The position numbers were made by a program, and so were the translations under genes. Source: Achatina immaculata (taxonomy: Eukaryota > Mollusca > Gastropoda > Stylommatophora > Achatinidae). From it: 64,000 bases of DNA. Where the stretch lies: NCBI GenBank assembly GCA_009760885.1, contig CM019704.1, forward strand, positions 14,634,929 through 14,698,928, written 5' to 3'. Below the pieces are notes generated by a model, which did no database searches, had not been told where the DNA came from, and was given only the letters and a program-made list of their open reading frames with translations. Below are positions 23,601-38,600 of the stretch, in pieces (position 1 is the first letter of the stretch; every line of letters starts with the position of its first letter).

Positions 23601-26600
23601 ACAGAAAAAGATGTGAAAAATGGCAGTATAACAGCTAAGTTCCACCTATCTCCACAAGAAATGGCAGGGAGGGGGGATTTAAAAAAAAAAAGCTTGTTAT
23701 ACACATATCAAATACTCACCACAACTTGACTCTGGTGGGATCCTGCAGGAAGTGTTGCTGTAGGCAAAGCGGTGCCAACTGCTACAACCTGACTTCTTTC
23801 AACTGGTTCCCCAAAAGCAGTAATCTCTTGACTAGCAGACCGGCTTAGTACTAGAGGGAAAATGACACAAACAATATAAATAGATTCTATTTCATTCATT
23901 ATTTCAAGTCAGGTTAAGATAGCCCTATTGTGCCACAGAGCAGTGGTTCCCAAACTTTTCTTGAAAGCTATTCCCTTGCTTCCAAAGTCATATCCCTAGC
24001 ATCTCCAATAACTTGTTTCTACTCAGTTGGCTCTGATGCCCTCTGCTGCTTCTTTTTCCCTCTCGCTGCTCTCCTGGACCTTCCCAATGCCCCAAAGGGG
24101 GACTGTTTCACCAGCTCTGGAAACTCACTGGCCATAAAGGAGCCTAAGAGATACAGTGTTAGTGCCCATATTTTCTTTGACCTGTCAACACATTAGAGGG
24201 TGATGTGGTCAGAATTACTCCTTTCCTTTCCCAGCTCCTCTTGTTTCAAATGAACGAAAATTAACAACTGCTCTAAGCATTTTATGGATGTTAATGAACC
24301 AAAGAGATGTAGCAGTCTGAACATTTCTTTTAATTCTGTATAGGCTTGCAGCTTTACATACCAAATAGCACAACAACAACAAAAAAACTACCAAAACAAA
24401 CTTGAATTGAGATGTTCACACCAAACTGGGGAATGAACAACATGGTTGGTCATCACGAAGGCCTAGATGACACTGACAAGGACAGTCTTACTTTTTTTTT
24501 TTTAAGACATCCATGAAAAACATACACAAAAAAAAAAAAATCCACTGCTATTTCAAACTGTACAAATTCTTTCCAGGAAAAAAAAGACTATCATCATCAT
24601 CATCATCATGTGCCCTCTCCCCAGGGAACACTGCCTGCAATGAAACTCCAGCTTGTCCTTGTTTGTTTTCCAGAGTGCACCCTCATAACAAGCTACAAAA
24701 TTTCAAAATATATCTTGTACCTTTGTGCTGACTGCCAGCCAAACTGCCACCACCAACATGTACATTGAGGACAGTGAGCGTATAGTGGGGCGGAAGCGAG
24801 GCTTTACACAGGGCAGTAATGAAGGCATCCCGAGGTATGGAAACACTCAGGTGCCCACACATGTTGGCATACATTTCCTGGGCTTTCAAGATCATTTCTG
24901 TTGCACTTTCATCAGTACTATCAAGTAGGAAAGAAATAATACAAATAACATTAATAAAACAATAATTTAAAATAATATAGTACATTGTTTGTCGTGTTAG
25001 TATGTAACATAGTGCCTGGTAAGTTATGATTGTAGTATTATTATAGCCTTGTAAATTAGAACAGTATTATTATTAATATTATTATTATTAATATCAATAT
25101 TATTAATATTATTATTATTATTATTACTATTCGTATTTTATTATAGTTATGATTATTGTTGATAAGTAGAAAGTAGGTAAGAAACACATAGACCAGGATG
25201 GTGACACTAGAAAGGAAGTTAGGATCAGAACTGCAAAAGCAGCATCAATCTTCAAGAATCTTGAGAACATATGGAATTCAAAAGTTATAAGCACAAAAAC
25301 CAAGTTAAGACTATTCAATTCAAATGCAATATCCACCCTCATTTATGCATGTGAAAGCTGGAAAACAACTAAAGAAATAGAAAAGAAATTAGACTCTTTT
25401 GAAAACAAATGTCTAAGGAAAATACTCGGCATCAAGTGGAATGAATTCAAAAACAATGCAGAGATAAGACAGATGACTGAACAACAACCAGTCTCATGGG
25501 TGATCAGGAAAAGGAGATGGACATATGTTGGTCACTTGATGAGAAGAAATGATCAGAGAATCCCAAAACAAGCTATCAAGTGGAACACAACAGGCCAAAG
25601 AAGAAGAGGCAGACCGCGTGAAACTCTGAAGAGGACATTATTAAGAGAGGCCAAATTAACAGGCATAAAATCCTTTGATGAGGTTGAAAGACTCGCCGAA
25701 GACAGGAAAAATTGGCAAACTACTTTGCGAGCCCTATGTGACATTTAACGGCACGGGAAGGATATAAGATAAGATAAGGTAAGAAACGATAGAAAATTTG
25801 AGAACAGGTAGGAGAGGAACACTCCCACAGTATTAGTATTATTACAATAGAATTAAGCAGATACTTAGAAATATTAGATACAGGGACACTGAATACAGTA
25901 TAGAAGGATTTACTCAGATAACAATAGTACATATGGAGACAGATGGATAAACAGATATCCCCTACAGGTATTGCAAACAACTGATACTAGATAAGAAGAG
26001 ATTACCCATACCAGAAAATTTAATAGATGGATTTGATGCAATAGACTTACTGACAGATGAGGCATATTTGCTAATCTTATGATGCAATTTGCACATATGA
26101 ATAGTCCAGTGGACCAATAAGATGACCAAAGGGAGATGACTGACCTATCCCAAAGCCCAATCAGTGTGTTGTCAACCACCTGATCTAGGTGTGTCCTACT
26201 GGACAACTGTCTTACAATATGTAAGCCATGCATGCAGTTTTGAAAAGGGAAAAAGAAAGAGAACACAGACAGAAAGAAAAGAAGAATAGAAAAATTAGAT
26301 AGGAGAGGAACAACAGACAGAACAGATGGACAAGTAGAGAAAATAGATATTCAGGAGATAGAGAAGCAGTTTAGAACCAGAAATAGTTTAGAACAGATAG
26401 AAGATAGCATTTCAAGATGAAAAGTGATTATTAGTACTGCATTAGAAATGCAGATTTGATATTTTTGGAACTCTTGTGTAAAATGGTTTCAAAGATGTCT
26501 TAGTGTTATACTTGTAAACTTCATTTGATGAATATTAAAAGTGAACTATAATTTGATTCAAAAACGAACCATCTGAATTTTATAGGACTGTGTGTTAAGA

Positions 26601-29600
26601 TTTCAGTCTTGTGGTGAATCATATAGTATCACACGTAGTGACATTTAGAAATGTCGAAGTGAACAAAAACAAGACACAGTAATGCATTCATACATTAAAA
26701 AGTGATAAAGAATATCCAGTGCTGTTGTGGCCACAGCCTAAAATAGAAGTGAAAGAAAGTCAACCTAATGATCACATAAATTAACAATAAAGACTATAGT
26801 AAGTTCAACAGAGAATACAACTTCATTACAACAGTAAAACTATTTCTTGCCGTTTTTTTCTTACATTATCATCAATTTCTACAACTGTATGTTAATTGCC
26901 ATGCACATTTTGTTTTGTGCACTCTTGCGGACATGCATATGCCACATTATGCTGGTCATTTTAAATAAATATAACACCTGAGGACATATATATTCCATAT
27001 TATGCTTGAAACTATTCAGCACACATAACTAACTCAATGAACAAAAGCGTGAGTAACATATTTTCTTTTTTTCCTGATTCTCTTCTGTCATTATCAGCAT
27101 TACATTTTCAGTAATAAATCGTCTTCAGTTATAAAATAATGAATAAGAATATTTAACTTGATAAGCTGCAACACTGTACTTAGAAACTGCTGAACAATCT
27201 GCTGAGAATTTTGATAATTTCATCAATTAATTTTTTTTCTTTTCTGCTTTTCAAACCAAATTGACATTTTTTTTTAATAAATATTCCACATTTTCATTAG
27301 CAATGAAAACTGCAACTGAAAGAAAAAAGAAACACATTTTTTAAATCTACACAGCATAATGATATCCTATAACATAATGACATTAGATAATCTTAATAAA
27401 TAAGTGTGTTCAATTATGCTGACTTAAAAAAAAAAGACATAATTTATTTTTTAAAATTTGTCAATCATGAATTTTGGATGACCTTCATTCTTAAAATGCC
27501 CATGAACAAGAAGGGTCGGTCAGTAAAGTAATACATGGAATATGTAAATTTGTAATTAAGAACAATTTATTACAATTTTAGTGCAGCTGCTGTTAAAAAA
27601 CATGGCTGCTATATAAATGTGATTTTTTTTTTTTTAAAAGTCTGTTTCAGTGAAATTACAATGACTTTATTCTACTTCCCAAGCAATGCCACAGGAAACA
27701 AAGTACTCAAAAACCTTGGCAGAGGAAATCTAAATCAAAATGCTCAACCCAGTGGCACAGTTTGCTTAGAAGCTTGTGTCTTAAGGTCACTACAAGAAAT
27801 TAGGCAAACAAAATTAGCTCTACCTCAGACCTTAGCTCTGCCTCAGTTTGACTTCATACCAGATTTTCAAGATTTTGACTACAAACAACAAAAGCCAAGA
27901 ACTAAAGTTTACTGTTGAAGGGAGATCACCAATGATCCAAAAATTAATATTCATTAAAAAAATATTGTTAATGAGTTATCATAACTGCCCTCAGGGCAAG
28001 TCCATAGATGATCCACTCTCCTCTGCTGAAGGAAGATTCAGATATGGCACATGAACTCCACAGTACTGATAAGACCCTTAGAATATTTGTTAAAGTTATG
28101 ATGCAACTGCCTGAGTTTGAACCTACAACATTCAGCCTGAGAAACAGAATCAAAATCAGTTCCTGAATACATATTCATTAGAAAAAAAGCTTATAACCTC
28201 TAAATGCATACATTCTACACCTGTACCAACCTGGCATCAAGTAGCAGAGACAAGGCTGCCAACATCCCACACCAAGAAGAGTTGATCAACTCAACATGAA
28301 GCTGCCTGTCCTCTTCCGCTAATGATCACATTTTTTTAAAACAATTTCAAATGAACAAAGGAATAGTTAAGCAATAAACAAAACAAACAAATGCTTTTAA
28401 TTTCCTACTGTGTACAAATGAACAAAGATAAAATTCATCCATTCCACTTCTTACCTTCTACAGGCTTAGTATTTTATTTTAGTTCATTAACCTGGTTTTA
28501 GCCAAAATCTTTCGAAACAGTAGAAGAATCAATTCTTTTATAATGATCAAACATCAAAAACAAGTAATAGAAAAACAGCACTGTCACAAGCATTTGCAAG
28601 GAAGAGTCAGTCAAACCCTCTTTCATCTACCAACGTGATATATCAACACTGATGGGAATAAAAATGACTTTGCTAGAAAGATATGATATCATCAGTATCA
28701 ATGCTTATAATATTTTGAATTGTATAATTGCCTTTTTAAAGAACTTAAAAATAAATTAACAGAAGTCAAGAGTTTTGTTCTGTACTTGCAAACTCATAAT
28801 TTTAAACTGCTATAAATGCTAAAAACAGGCATTGCACCATTTCCCAATAAAAAGATGGCAACTGGATTGTTTGATTGCAAAAAAGCTCTTGTGGTCTTGG
28901 ACAGGATTCGAATTAATAGAAATTAAAACATACCACACCTCACTTCACACTCAATACAACACAAATTTTTCAGCATCAGGTAAAAGCAGGATCAGTACAA
29001 TTATGGTTAATTGCCTCCTATGAAAAGTCACAGGATTAGATATCTGCAACAACTATTCTCCAACCAACATAGTTGTAATACTTGGTACCTGACAAATTTG
29101 TATTAGTAAGACTGCCTGTGAAACTGAATGCTGTTTGAGTATAAGGTGGGCTGACAAGGCAATGCCTCCTAAATCTTATCCCACTCCTTAAGCTGAATGA
29201 TGACAAGAACTGACAGTGGGCAGACAATCAAGAATGATAAATATCCAGTCTAAGAGGCAGGACATAATATTAAGAGGAATCTTGTCTGCTCTGTTCACAC
29301 AGCCATCAGTGCATTCTAGGATAAACAGATGTTCACTTCAAAATCTGTTCCAAGTTTGTGGGTCTTAATACTGGGTAAAAATGTAGAAAAAAATGACAAC
29401 AACAGCTGCCATTACACTTTCAGCACCAGGAAAATACAACATAAACATTTGTCTCCATTACTGAATACTTGTCATCTAAGAAACTATTCCATATAATGCA
29501 CTCAACAATATATCCATCAAATGAGATTTTTTTTTTCATCCATCTAACAAAATGATTATGTATCATCAATTTCTACCATTATAGTAATTACTTTTAAATG

Positions 29601-32600
29601 AAGTCTCTGATAAACAAGAAACTATAACAAATTTATACAAATCAACAATTCAACATTGTTTAGGAATGTACCGCATCAATTTTTTTTCCCCCCAATCCTT
29701 TATGGAAGACAAGATTAATGTTGGAGATGGGTCCATAAGCTTGCAACATCCTGCCCGTGGGGCTGGTGTTCATCATTCTTGATTATCTGCTTTCATTTAG
29801 TCCTTGTGATTCAATTTATGAAGAGCATATGATATCTAATGTGCATTCTTGTATCTCTGCATCACAATTCACTTCCACCACATTGATTGTAGAGAATATG
29901 CAGCAGTCTGCTCATTTTGGTTCTTCAAGGCATTGCCCTTCTAGATATATACTGTTTGGCCTGATTTCTGACCAACATGTTGTCATGGCTATTTTGAGGA
30001 AACTGAACTTAGTTTTCCAGGTTGCCACTAGATAGTAATATGTGTAGCACACAACATCAGACTTGAGAAAAAAAAGCATGCAATGTTTATTCCTCACACT
30101 GCATTTGTACCAATATATATTTTATATTTATATATATTTTATGCTACATAAATTCTACCAATAGTACATTAATTTATACTTCATGATCATTCGTTCTATA
30201 TTTTTAATGCTTCCTGCATTTAGTTTTGCAATTACTTTTTAATGATCTATTCTTATCTCAAAAAATCATTATTCCATCAAGGCTCAGGAACTGAAGCTGC
30301 CAGAAAACTGATGTTCAACCTCTATTACTTTCAATACTCTCTCAAAAAACAACTGCTCCCAAATGAATCTACCAATTCAAAAGCTGATCACCATCAACTT
30401 CAGCAGAATCCAAAAACACATACTTCTACCAAGAGCCACAACCATAAAACAACTACCAATAACTCCACCACAGTCCAAATCCATCTCCAGATACCAACTG
30501 TACCATAACCCAAACAAGATTAACTATCCCATCAAAGTGTAATAATTCCAGTGCAGAACAGAACAAAGTATATAGTCTTTCATGTCTCCCGATTGCAACA
30601 TAAAATTTACAGGAGATAATTTAAGAAATGAACTGATAAATAATCTTAATCAGCTACCTTTTTTCCTGCATGAAATTAACTCTTCCTGTACTTTTGGTTG
30701 AATTTTCGATCCTTCCGTTTCCCCGATGCATGCCAATGGTCGGTATTTCGATCACGGTTTGTTTCAATAAAAGAACCGGTGTAACATTTAGATTGTACAT
30801 ATTTCGTCTGCGTTTCTGGTGACATTTTCCAAAATGGTGAAAGAGTGCTTACTTACGAGCGATGCCGAGCGGGGAAAAAGGAAGAGAAACATCGAAAATT
30901 TTCAATTTTTGATGATGTAGATAGGGGTATGGACATGGCCTGTGACCACCCCACTACTCTTGAATGTATCCCAAGTAGATCTAGACATATTAGACGACTG
31001 GAGAAGTAGTTAGGAGGTTATTTCAGGCATTAATTTAGTGAGAATGCAACATAGAATCACAATACGAGATCGACAAGTAGATCTAGACATCTCAGATGGT
31101 AAGTAGTGTAGATCTAGACCTAGCTGATGGTGAGCTGGGCACAATCATTGTCTAAAAACATCACATTACTTCTTTTTTCCTAAAAAACTCTCCATTTATG
31201 AAATTTTCATACATTTAGTTATATTTTGAAACATAATAAGTACACGGAAGTACATGGAAATACTGTTTTCCATTCCATTTTACAAATATACCCCCTGTAC
31301 ATATCAAGACCTTCGCTTTTATTCTGGTACCCAACTGAACGTCCGCACTTCTTCCTGTGGTATAGGAAGAGTTAATAATGAAATTGTATTTGAAATAAGC
31401 CACTTATCTCAGCTAATTCTGATGCAGGATGAGAATCACAAAATCTTATTTATCCAAGAAATCTCTGGCCTAATGTATACGAAAAGGTTAAGTGAAAAAA
31501 AAAAAAAAAACTCACATGTCTCTGTGACATCAACTTCCTCTTTTGATCTTTTTCCCGCCTCCCCTTCCATCCCTTCCCCCATGACCAAAGTATGAACAGT
31601 TTTGGTCAGCTCCTTGAGGCAGCGAAAAGCCAGTGACACGCCGTAGCCATCAGGAATGCTGGGAGGATCAAGTTTGTCCAGAAGCTCCAAACTTTGAAGA
31701 TGAAACAAATCAAACTATTTTTATGCTGTGACAGACTCAAGATTTTATACACGCTTAGCATGATAACTTTCAATGTTGATTTAATGACGCACAATAGTTC
31801 TACAGAATAATATCAGGACCTATTTGAGAAACTGTGCTACACAATTTTCAAATATTGTGAAACTTTGTACCTGCATAAGCACTGGTGTAGCTTGTGAAGC
31901 TTTGGATTTGTGTAAATATATGAATAGCTGGTAAATCTTTACTTTTATTTAGTGTAGGAGTGGCCTATGGATGCATCAGCAGCAGACCATCTTGCTCACA
32001 ACTCAGAGGCCTACAGAAGTGCTGTTAAGGAGGCAAAGTTCCACAAGGGACATGCAAATGAATGAATGAATGAGTGAATGAATGTGGCCTGTGAAGCTTT
32101 ACATTTATGTAAGCATTGATGTAAAATGTAAAACTTGTGAATACAGGAAAAGAATGAAAAACTTTACATTTATTAAGTGTAGGAAAAAAATGTTTAATGG
32201 CCTATGAAACTACATTTGTGTAACCACTTGTGTAGCTTGTGAAACTTTACACTTGTGTAAATATAGAAGTAGTTTGTCAAACTTTACATTTATTAAGTGT
32301 AGGTGTAACCTGTGAAATTTTATATTTGTATAAATATTGGAGTAGCTTGTAAAATTTTGCATTTATTAAGTATAGGAGAGTAGCCTGTGAAATTTTACAT
32401 TTGTGTATGGGTAGGAATAAATAGTCAATATGGTCCAAGCTAGTCAAAGCTGGTTTCAGGCAAGGAAGAGGATCAAGAGATCGTATATTCAATATAAGAT
32501 TAATAATAGAAAAATGCAGGGAGTTTAATGTGAATCTATATTTATCCTTTATAGACTACTCAAAGGCATTTGATTTGTACAACACCAGAAACTTTGGGAA

Positions 32601-35600
32601 ATAATGGGATTTCCAACACATTTTATACAATTAACATCACTGCTGTATCTAGACCAACAAGCAGCTGTAAAAATAAACGGTGAAACAACTTGGTTTGACA
32701 TAAAACAAGGGGTCTGTCAGGGGTGCATATTGTCGCCTTACTTATTTAACTTGTATACTGAAAATATAATGAGGAATGTTAGAGAAGATGTAGACAAAGA
32801 ATATTACAATGCCATAACAATTGGAGGTTATGAAATACCAGAGATTAGATATGCTGATGACACAGTATTACTGTCCACAACACAAAATGGAATGGAAAAA
32901 CTAATTATGTCAGTCCGTAAGAACAGCGAAGAGCAAAACCTCTATCTTAATGCAAAGAAAACTAAATTCATGACAAATGACAAAACAAACAAGGCAGCTG
33001 ATATTTGTATCAATGTGGAAAAACTGGTAGAAGTGGAGAGTTTTGAATATCTTGGATCACTGCTAACTAATAATGGAGACACAATGAGGGAAATTAAAAG
33101 GAGGACATCTATCGCTCTTCAGAAAGTAAAACAACTAAAGAATCTGTGGAGAGGAACAGACAGAACTACACAAATAAGATTTTTAAGGGCATGCATCTTT
33201 CCCATCGCAACATATGCCTGTGAGACCTGGACACTTAACAGCTGAGAAACACATAAATGCCTTTGAATGTAAATGCTACAGAAGAGTGCTTCAAATACCA
33301 TGGACACAAAAAAGAACAAATATATCCATACTACAAGAACTTAATATTGAAGAAGGCTGGCTAGTAAAGAGGATTAAAGAGAGAAAACTTAAATATTTTG
33401 GACACATTAAACGTCATGATAATCTAGAGAAAACCGTCTTGGAAGGGTGCATAATGGGAAAAAGAAAGAGAGGAAGACCAAGGTGAAGATGGCTGCAAGA
33501 CATCGTTGATGATCTGCAAATGGATGAATCAGCACCAGGCCATCTTGCTCACAACCAAGAGGCCTACAGGAGTGCTGTTAGGGAGGCAAAGTTCCCCAAG
33601 GGACATGCAAATGAATGAATGAATGTGAAACTTCATATCTGTGTATGTGTAGCAGTAGCTGAATGTTGATAACTCTGCTTCCCAAAGTGAAGAAAGTGAC
33701 TTACAATCCGGCTTTCACTTGGCCTTGAGGTATATTGGTAATCAGTGGAATCCATACACCTCTGTAAATAAAGGCTGGCTGTGGACTGACACCTCCACCT
33801 ACTGGCATTCCACCAACTATAGCTGGTGGAGTGCCTTGGGTATCAGGAACTTTACCTCCTGCAAAAGAAAAAAAAAGCATCAACGTGGTCAATTTATTAA
33901 TTATTTACCATATCTCGGACTGCCAATGGTGATCATATTTCTTCACTCTGTATGGTCCTCGATATTCCTAATCAATTCAACCACCTTCCTTTTCTTGTGC
34001 CACTTAACCTTCTTCTTCTTCTTCTTCGTTCACTTCTACCACCAAAAACCGCACTGTGAATCTACTGAATTCACACATGTGGTCCTCGTTAGGTCCGGTG
34101 GTCCCCTGTGTGGTCCAAAATAGACCACATGAGTTCCACGAAGGACCACAAGGGGTTCAGAGTATCACAGTGCTTTAGCCTGTATTCTTGGTGGGTCTCG
34201 GAAGCGGGATTGCGTGACACCGTGGTTTTCATTGCACCAGTTTGGTCTAGGGTTGGACTTTCTCACCGGAAGACCTCGACGTGTTTGGAATATCAGTGCA
34301 TCCCCGCTGGGTGAGAGGCGTTAGCCCACCCAGGACAGAGTTGGACTTTCTCACCGGAAAACCTCGACGTGTTATGAGATACCCGTGTATCACTGCCGGG
34401 TGAGAGGTGGTTGCCCATCCAGTCCAGAGTTGGACTTTCTCACCGGAAAACCTCAGCGTGATTAGGATACGCAGACATCCCCGCCGGGTGAGAGGTGGTT
34501 GCCTATCTAGACTTCCCTGGTCCAGTGTCTCCGACTTCAGCATTTTGCGGTCGTGGCCGCTACCCTTCCTAGTTGTGACCAGGATGGAGCTTTTGTCCAG
34601 GAGGACGAATCCTCGCCACTAGTGACTTCTACCCCTGGGTTGAGCCGGTTTAGGCATTTCCCAGTATGGGCATGTTTGGGACGGGACCGACCTCTAGGGC
34701 AGAGGTACTGTGACATTCATAGCCTTCAAGATTCACCCCTGGTATGAGCCGGTTTAGGCAAAATTCACCAGTATGGGTGTTTATCAGGCGTTACCGACCT
34801 CTAGAGCGGAGGTGGCATGACATGTCTAGCCATCGAGTTCCACCCCTGGTGTGTGCCGGTTTAGGCATATTTCACCAGTGTAGGTGTATTTCGGACGTAG
34901 GCGGCCTCTAGAGCAGAGGTGCCGTGGTATAGCTCTCGTAGCGATGCTACTGGACATACCAGGTTAAACTTCACTTTCCACCACCTTTTCCCATCGGCGC
35001 CGCGCAGCAACCTTTATTTCCGCATTTACTTCCTTAACCGGGAGGAGCTTCACTCCACGCGCGGCATTTGAAAAGTCAAGCCAGCAGTGACTTAACCTCT
35101 GGGACAAACCGGTTCATGCATTTCACACGATATGACTGCACTCAGGACGTGGCCGACCTCCAGACCAGAGGTGCCGTGATTTGACTGTTTGCTTCGCTTT
35201 ATTCTTTCAACCACCTTTTCCGCAGTGATGCTGCGCGGCAACCTCATTTGCAAATTTCTTCATTGGCCGGGAAGAGCACCGCTCCACGCACGGCAGCTGA
35301 AGATCTCGCCAACAGCGTGCCACTTAACCAATCTATTAGATATTTTTCTTTCTATCAGTGGACATCAGGTATAAAAATGAACAAACAAAAATATTAAGGA
35401 TTTTCTACTCATTTTTTTAAATGTGAAGACTGCAGAATCCATGTAAAATTTGCTCATTTCGTATTTATTATTGTCCTTTACACATTTATAATACTAGTAC
35501 AACACTGTGTTAAAATGAAAGCTGAAATGTAAAGGGCAGCAAGTCTGCCTGGGTACCTACTTCTTCATACTTTCAAAATTAAGTTCTGCATTTGTTTGTT

Positions 35601-38600
35601 CCTTCTTCTGTTTTATGGTTCACTCAAACATTAACATCAGTCTCTCTCACAAATGTGGCAGTTTGTCTCAGGTTTTCAGCATCACTGCAGAGCTTCTCCT
35701 GGTCTGGTCAGGTCATTCGTCTGAGCAGGTTGTGTAGCTGGCAACTCTGCAACATGTGATGTGGCGCCTGCTGCTCTTTGCCACAGGCGCTTAGGTCTGT
35801 TAGGCTAATTTTCAGCTTCTGGTATAGATAGTGTCTCAGCCTACAGTGTCCTGTTCTCAGTCGGAAGACTGTCACTGAGTCATTTCTTCAGAGTTTATAA
35901 TATTCGTCAGTTCACTTATTTGAATTTATTCACACATTCTTTCATTTGTTTTATTTTTCATTTTCTGGCTATTTTTAATGACTTTCTTGTTTAATCTTAT
36001 AGCTATGTCAAATTTATGAAAGAAACAAACATATTAATTGACAGGAATCTGGAACTAATTATTTATTTCCATATAAGATCTACAATCAAAGAAAGTGCCG
36101 GGATGTTACAAAACCAGTTGCTTAGGAAAACTTTGACACAGGGCCGGAATGTTATTAACCCAGAGGTTCTAAGGACTGCAAATGCGCCTCAAACAGCCTC
36201 TGGCAGTCAAGTCCAGCTCCTGGCCTTCCCGTGGCAGAACTGTTTAAACTGACAGGAGAAGGGGCGAGGGCGAATATCTGGCGCCTGAAAACCAGTTACT
36301 CAGGATAGATGAGTGGCACGTTTGGTAGCTCATCTGCCACTGTTGGCGAGATTTTTCAGCTGCCGTGTGTGGAGCGGTGCTCCTCCCAGCCAATGAAGAA
36401 AGGTGCAAATGAGGTCGCCGCGCAGCATCACTGCGGAAAAGGTGGTAGAAAGGATAAAGCGAAGCAAACAGTCAAATCATGGCACCTCTGGTCTGGAGGT
36501 CGGCCACGTCCTGAGTGCAGTCATATCGGGTGAAATGCATGAACCGGCTTGTCCCAGAGGTTAAGACACTGTTGGCGAGACTCTTCAAATGCCGCGCATG
36601 GAGTGAAGCTCCTCCCGGTCAAGGAAGAATGCGGAAAAGAAATAAAGGTTCCTGTGCAGCGCCGATGGAAAAAGGTGGTGGAAAGTGAAGTTTAACTGAT
36701 ATGTCCAGTAGTATCGCTACGAGAGCTATACCACGGCACCTCTGCTCTAGAGGCCGGCCACGTCCGAAATACACCTATACTGGTGAAATATGCCTAAACC
36801 GGCACACACCAGGGGTGGAACTTGATGGCTAGACATGTCATGCCACCTCCTCTCTAGAGGTCGGTAACGCCTGATATACACCCATACTGGTGAATTTTGC
36901 CTAAACCGGCTCATACCAGGGGTGAATCTTGAAGGCTATACATGTCACAGTACCTCTGCTCTAGAGGTCGGTCTCGTCCCAAACACGCCCATACTGGGAT
37001 AATGCCTAAACCGGCTCAACCCAGGGGTAGAAGTCACTAGTGGCGAGGATTCGTTCTCCTGGACAAAAGCTCCATCCTGGTCACAACTAGGAAGGGTAGC
37101 GGCCACAACCGCAAAATGCTGAAGTCGGAGACACTGGACCAGGGAAGTCTAGATAGGCAACCACCTCTCACCCGGCGGGGATGTTTGCGTATCCTAATCA
37201 CGCTGAGGTTTTCTGGTGAGAAAGTCCAACTCTGGACTGGATGGGCAACCACCTCTCACCCGGCGGTGATACACGGGTATCTCAAAACACGTCGAGGTTT
37301 TCCGGTAAGAAGGTCTAACTCTGGCCTGGGTGGGCTACCGCCTCTCACCCAGCGGGGACGCACTGATATCCTAAACACGCCGAGGCCTTCCGGTGAGAAA
37401 GTCCAACCCTAGACTAAACTGGTGCAATGAAAACCACGGTGTCACGCAATCCCGCTTCAGAGACCCACCAAGAATATAGGCTAAAGCCCTGTGATACTCT
37501 GAACCCCTTGTGGTCCTCTCGTGAATCTCGTGTGGTCTTTTCGGGGACCACACAGGGGACCACCGGACCTAATGAGGACCACAAGCGTAAATTCAGTAGG
37601 ATCACAGGGCAGTTTTGGTGGTAGAAGCGAACGAAGAAGAAGAAGAAGATTAACCCAGACCTGAATCAGGTTAAACATCCTTAACCCAGAATGCTCAAGC
37701 CACATCCTCTGTATTTCACGAAATGACAAAAGTATCAAATGCTGGGAAGGTAATACCTGCACACTCTGCTCAAACAGTGCAAGCTTTGTTGGAGGGACCA
37801 TGTCCACTTACTGCAAGAACGGATACAAAACTCAGAACATATAACTGACAAAACAGTTTTTAAAAAAAAACCAGATGCACACTCTAAAAGGATGCATGAA
37901 AAATAACTGAATGAGCAATGTATAAATTCAGAATCTTGGGAGGACAAAGATTCAGTATCTTTGGAGAACACACAGGATGGCACATATAAAAACAGACCCC
38001 AGCATGTGCAACAATGGTGAACAGTGTCCTTAACGGAAATACAAAATATAATGTGAAAACTGTATTTTGTGTCTGGAAAGCACGTAAAACGAGCCTGAAA
38101 CACAAAATAGTTTTCATGTTATATTTGTATTTCCATGCTGAACACACTGGTCAATATTTTTATATAATATATTTATTCTATATATTCAATATCCTGGGAG
38201 AACATAGATTCAGTATCTTGAGAGGTCATATATAGAATATCTTGGTATGACACAGGGTCAATATCTTGGGTGGTCCAAACCATCATTTTTCAACTAAGAA
38301 CAAGGTACATATCCCTGAATGCACACTACTTCAGATAAAACCCAAAGAAGCACCCAAATGTTCTTTATGTGATAATAACCAAGAAACAGTCAGACAATAT
38401 CTTCTAGAATGTCCAGCACTCAAAGATTTATGACAGGAATATCTGCTTGAACATCAAGATATTGAGAACACATTGTGTAAAAACTCAATACAGTTAAAGA
38501 ACACCTGCAAATACAATGCCATAGCTTTGAGCCAAAGGCTACAAGCTCAAATGGCTGCTGCACTGCAGAAATGAAATTAAATCTTGGGAGGTCATATACT

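Noticed and set aside
27619..27918. 99-codon plus-strand open frame
   Set aside because: Starts in a poly-T tract, has no family motif and lies in an intron with ordinary composition; probably chance.
34590..34625. Hammerhead-like GTCCAGGAGGACGAAT hairpin in the R element
   Set aside because: The stem and GAA-like bases are present but there is no CTGATGA upstream in any copy.
34010..37648. A foldback transposon with 1.3-kb inverted termini
   Set aside because: The two arms have different perfect target duplications and one arm is 5'-truncated, so they are separate retroposon insertions.
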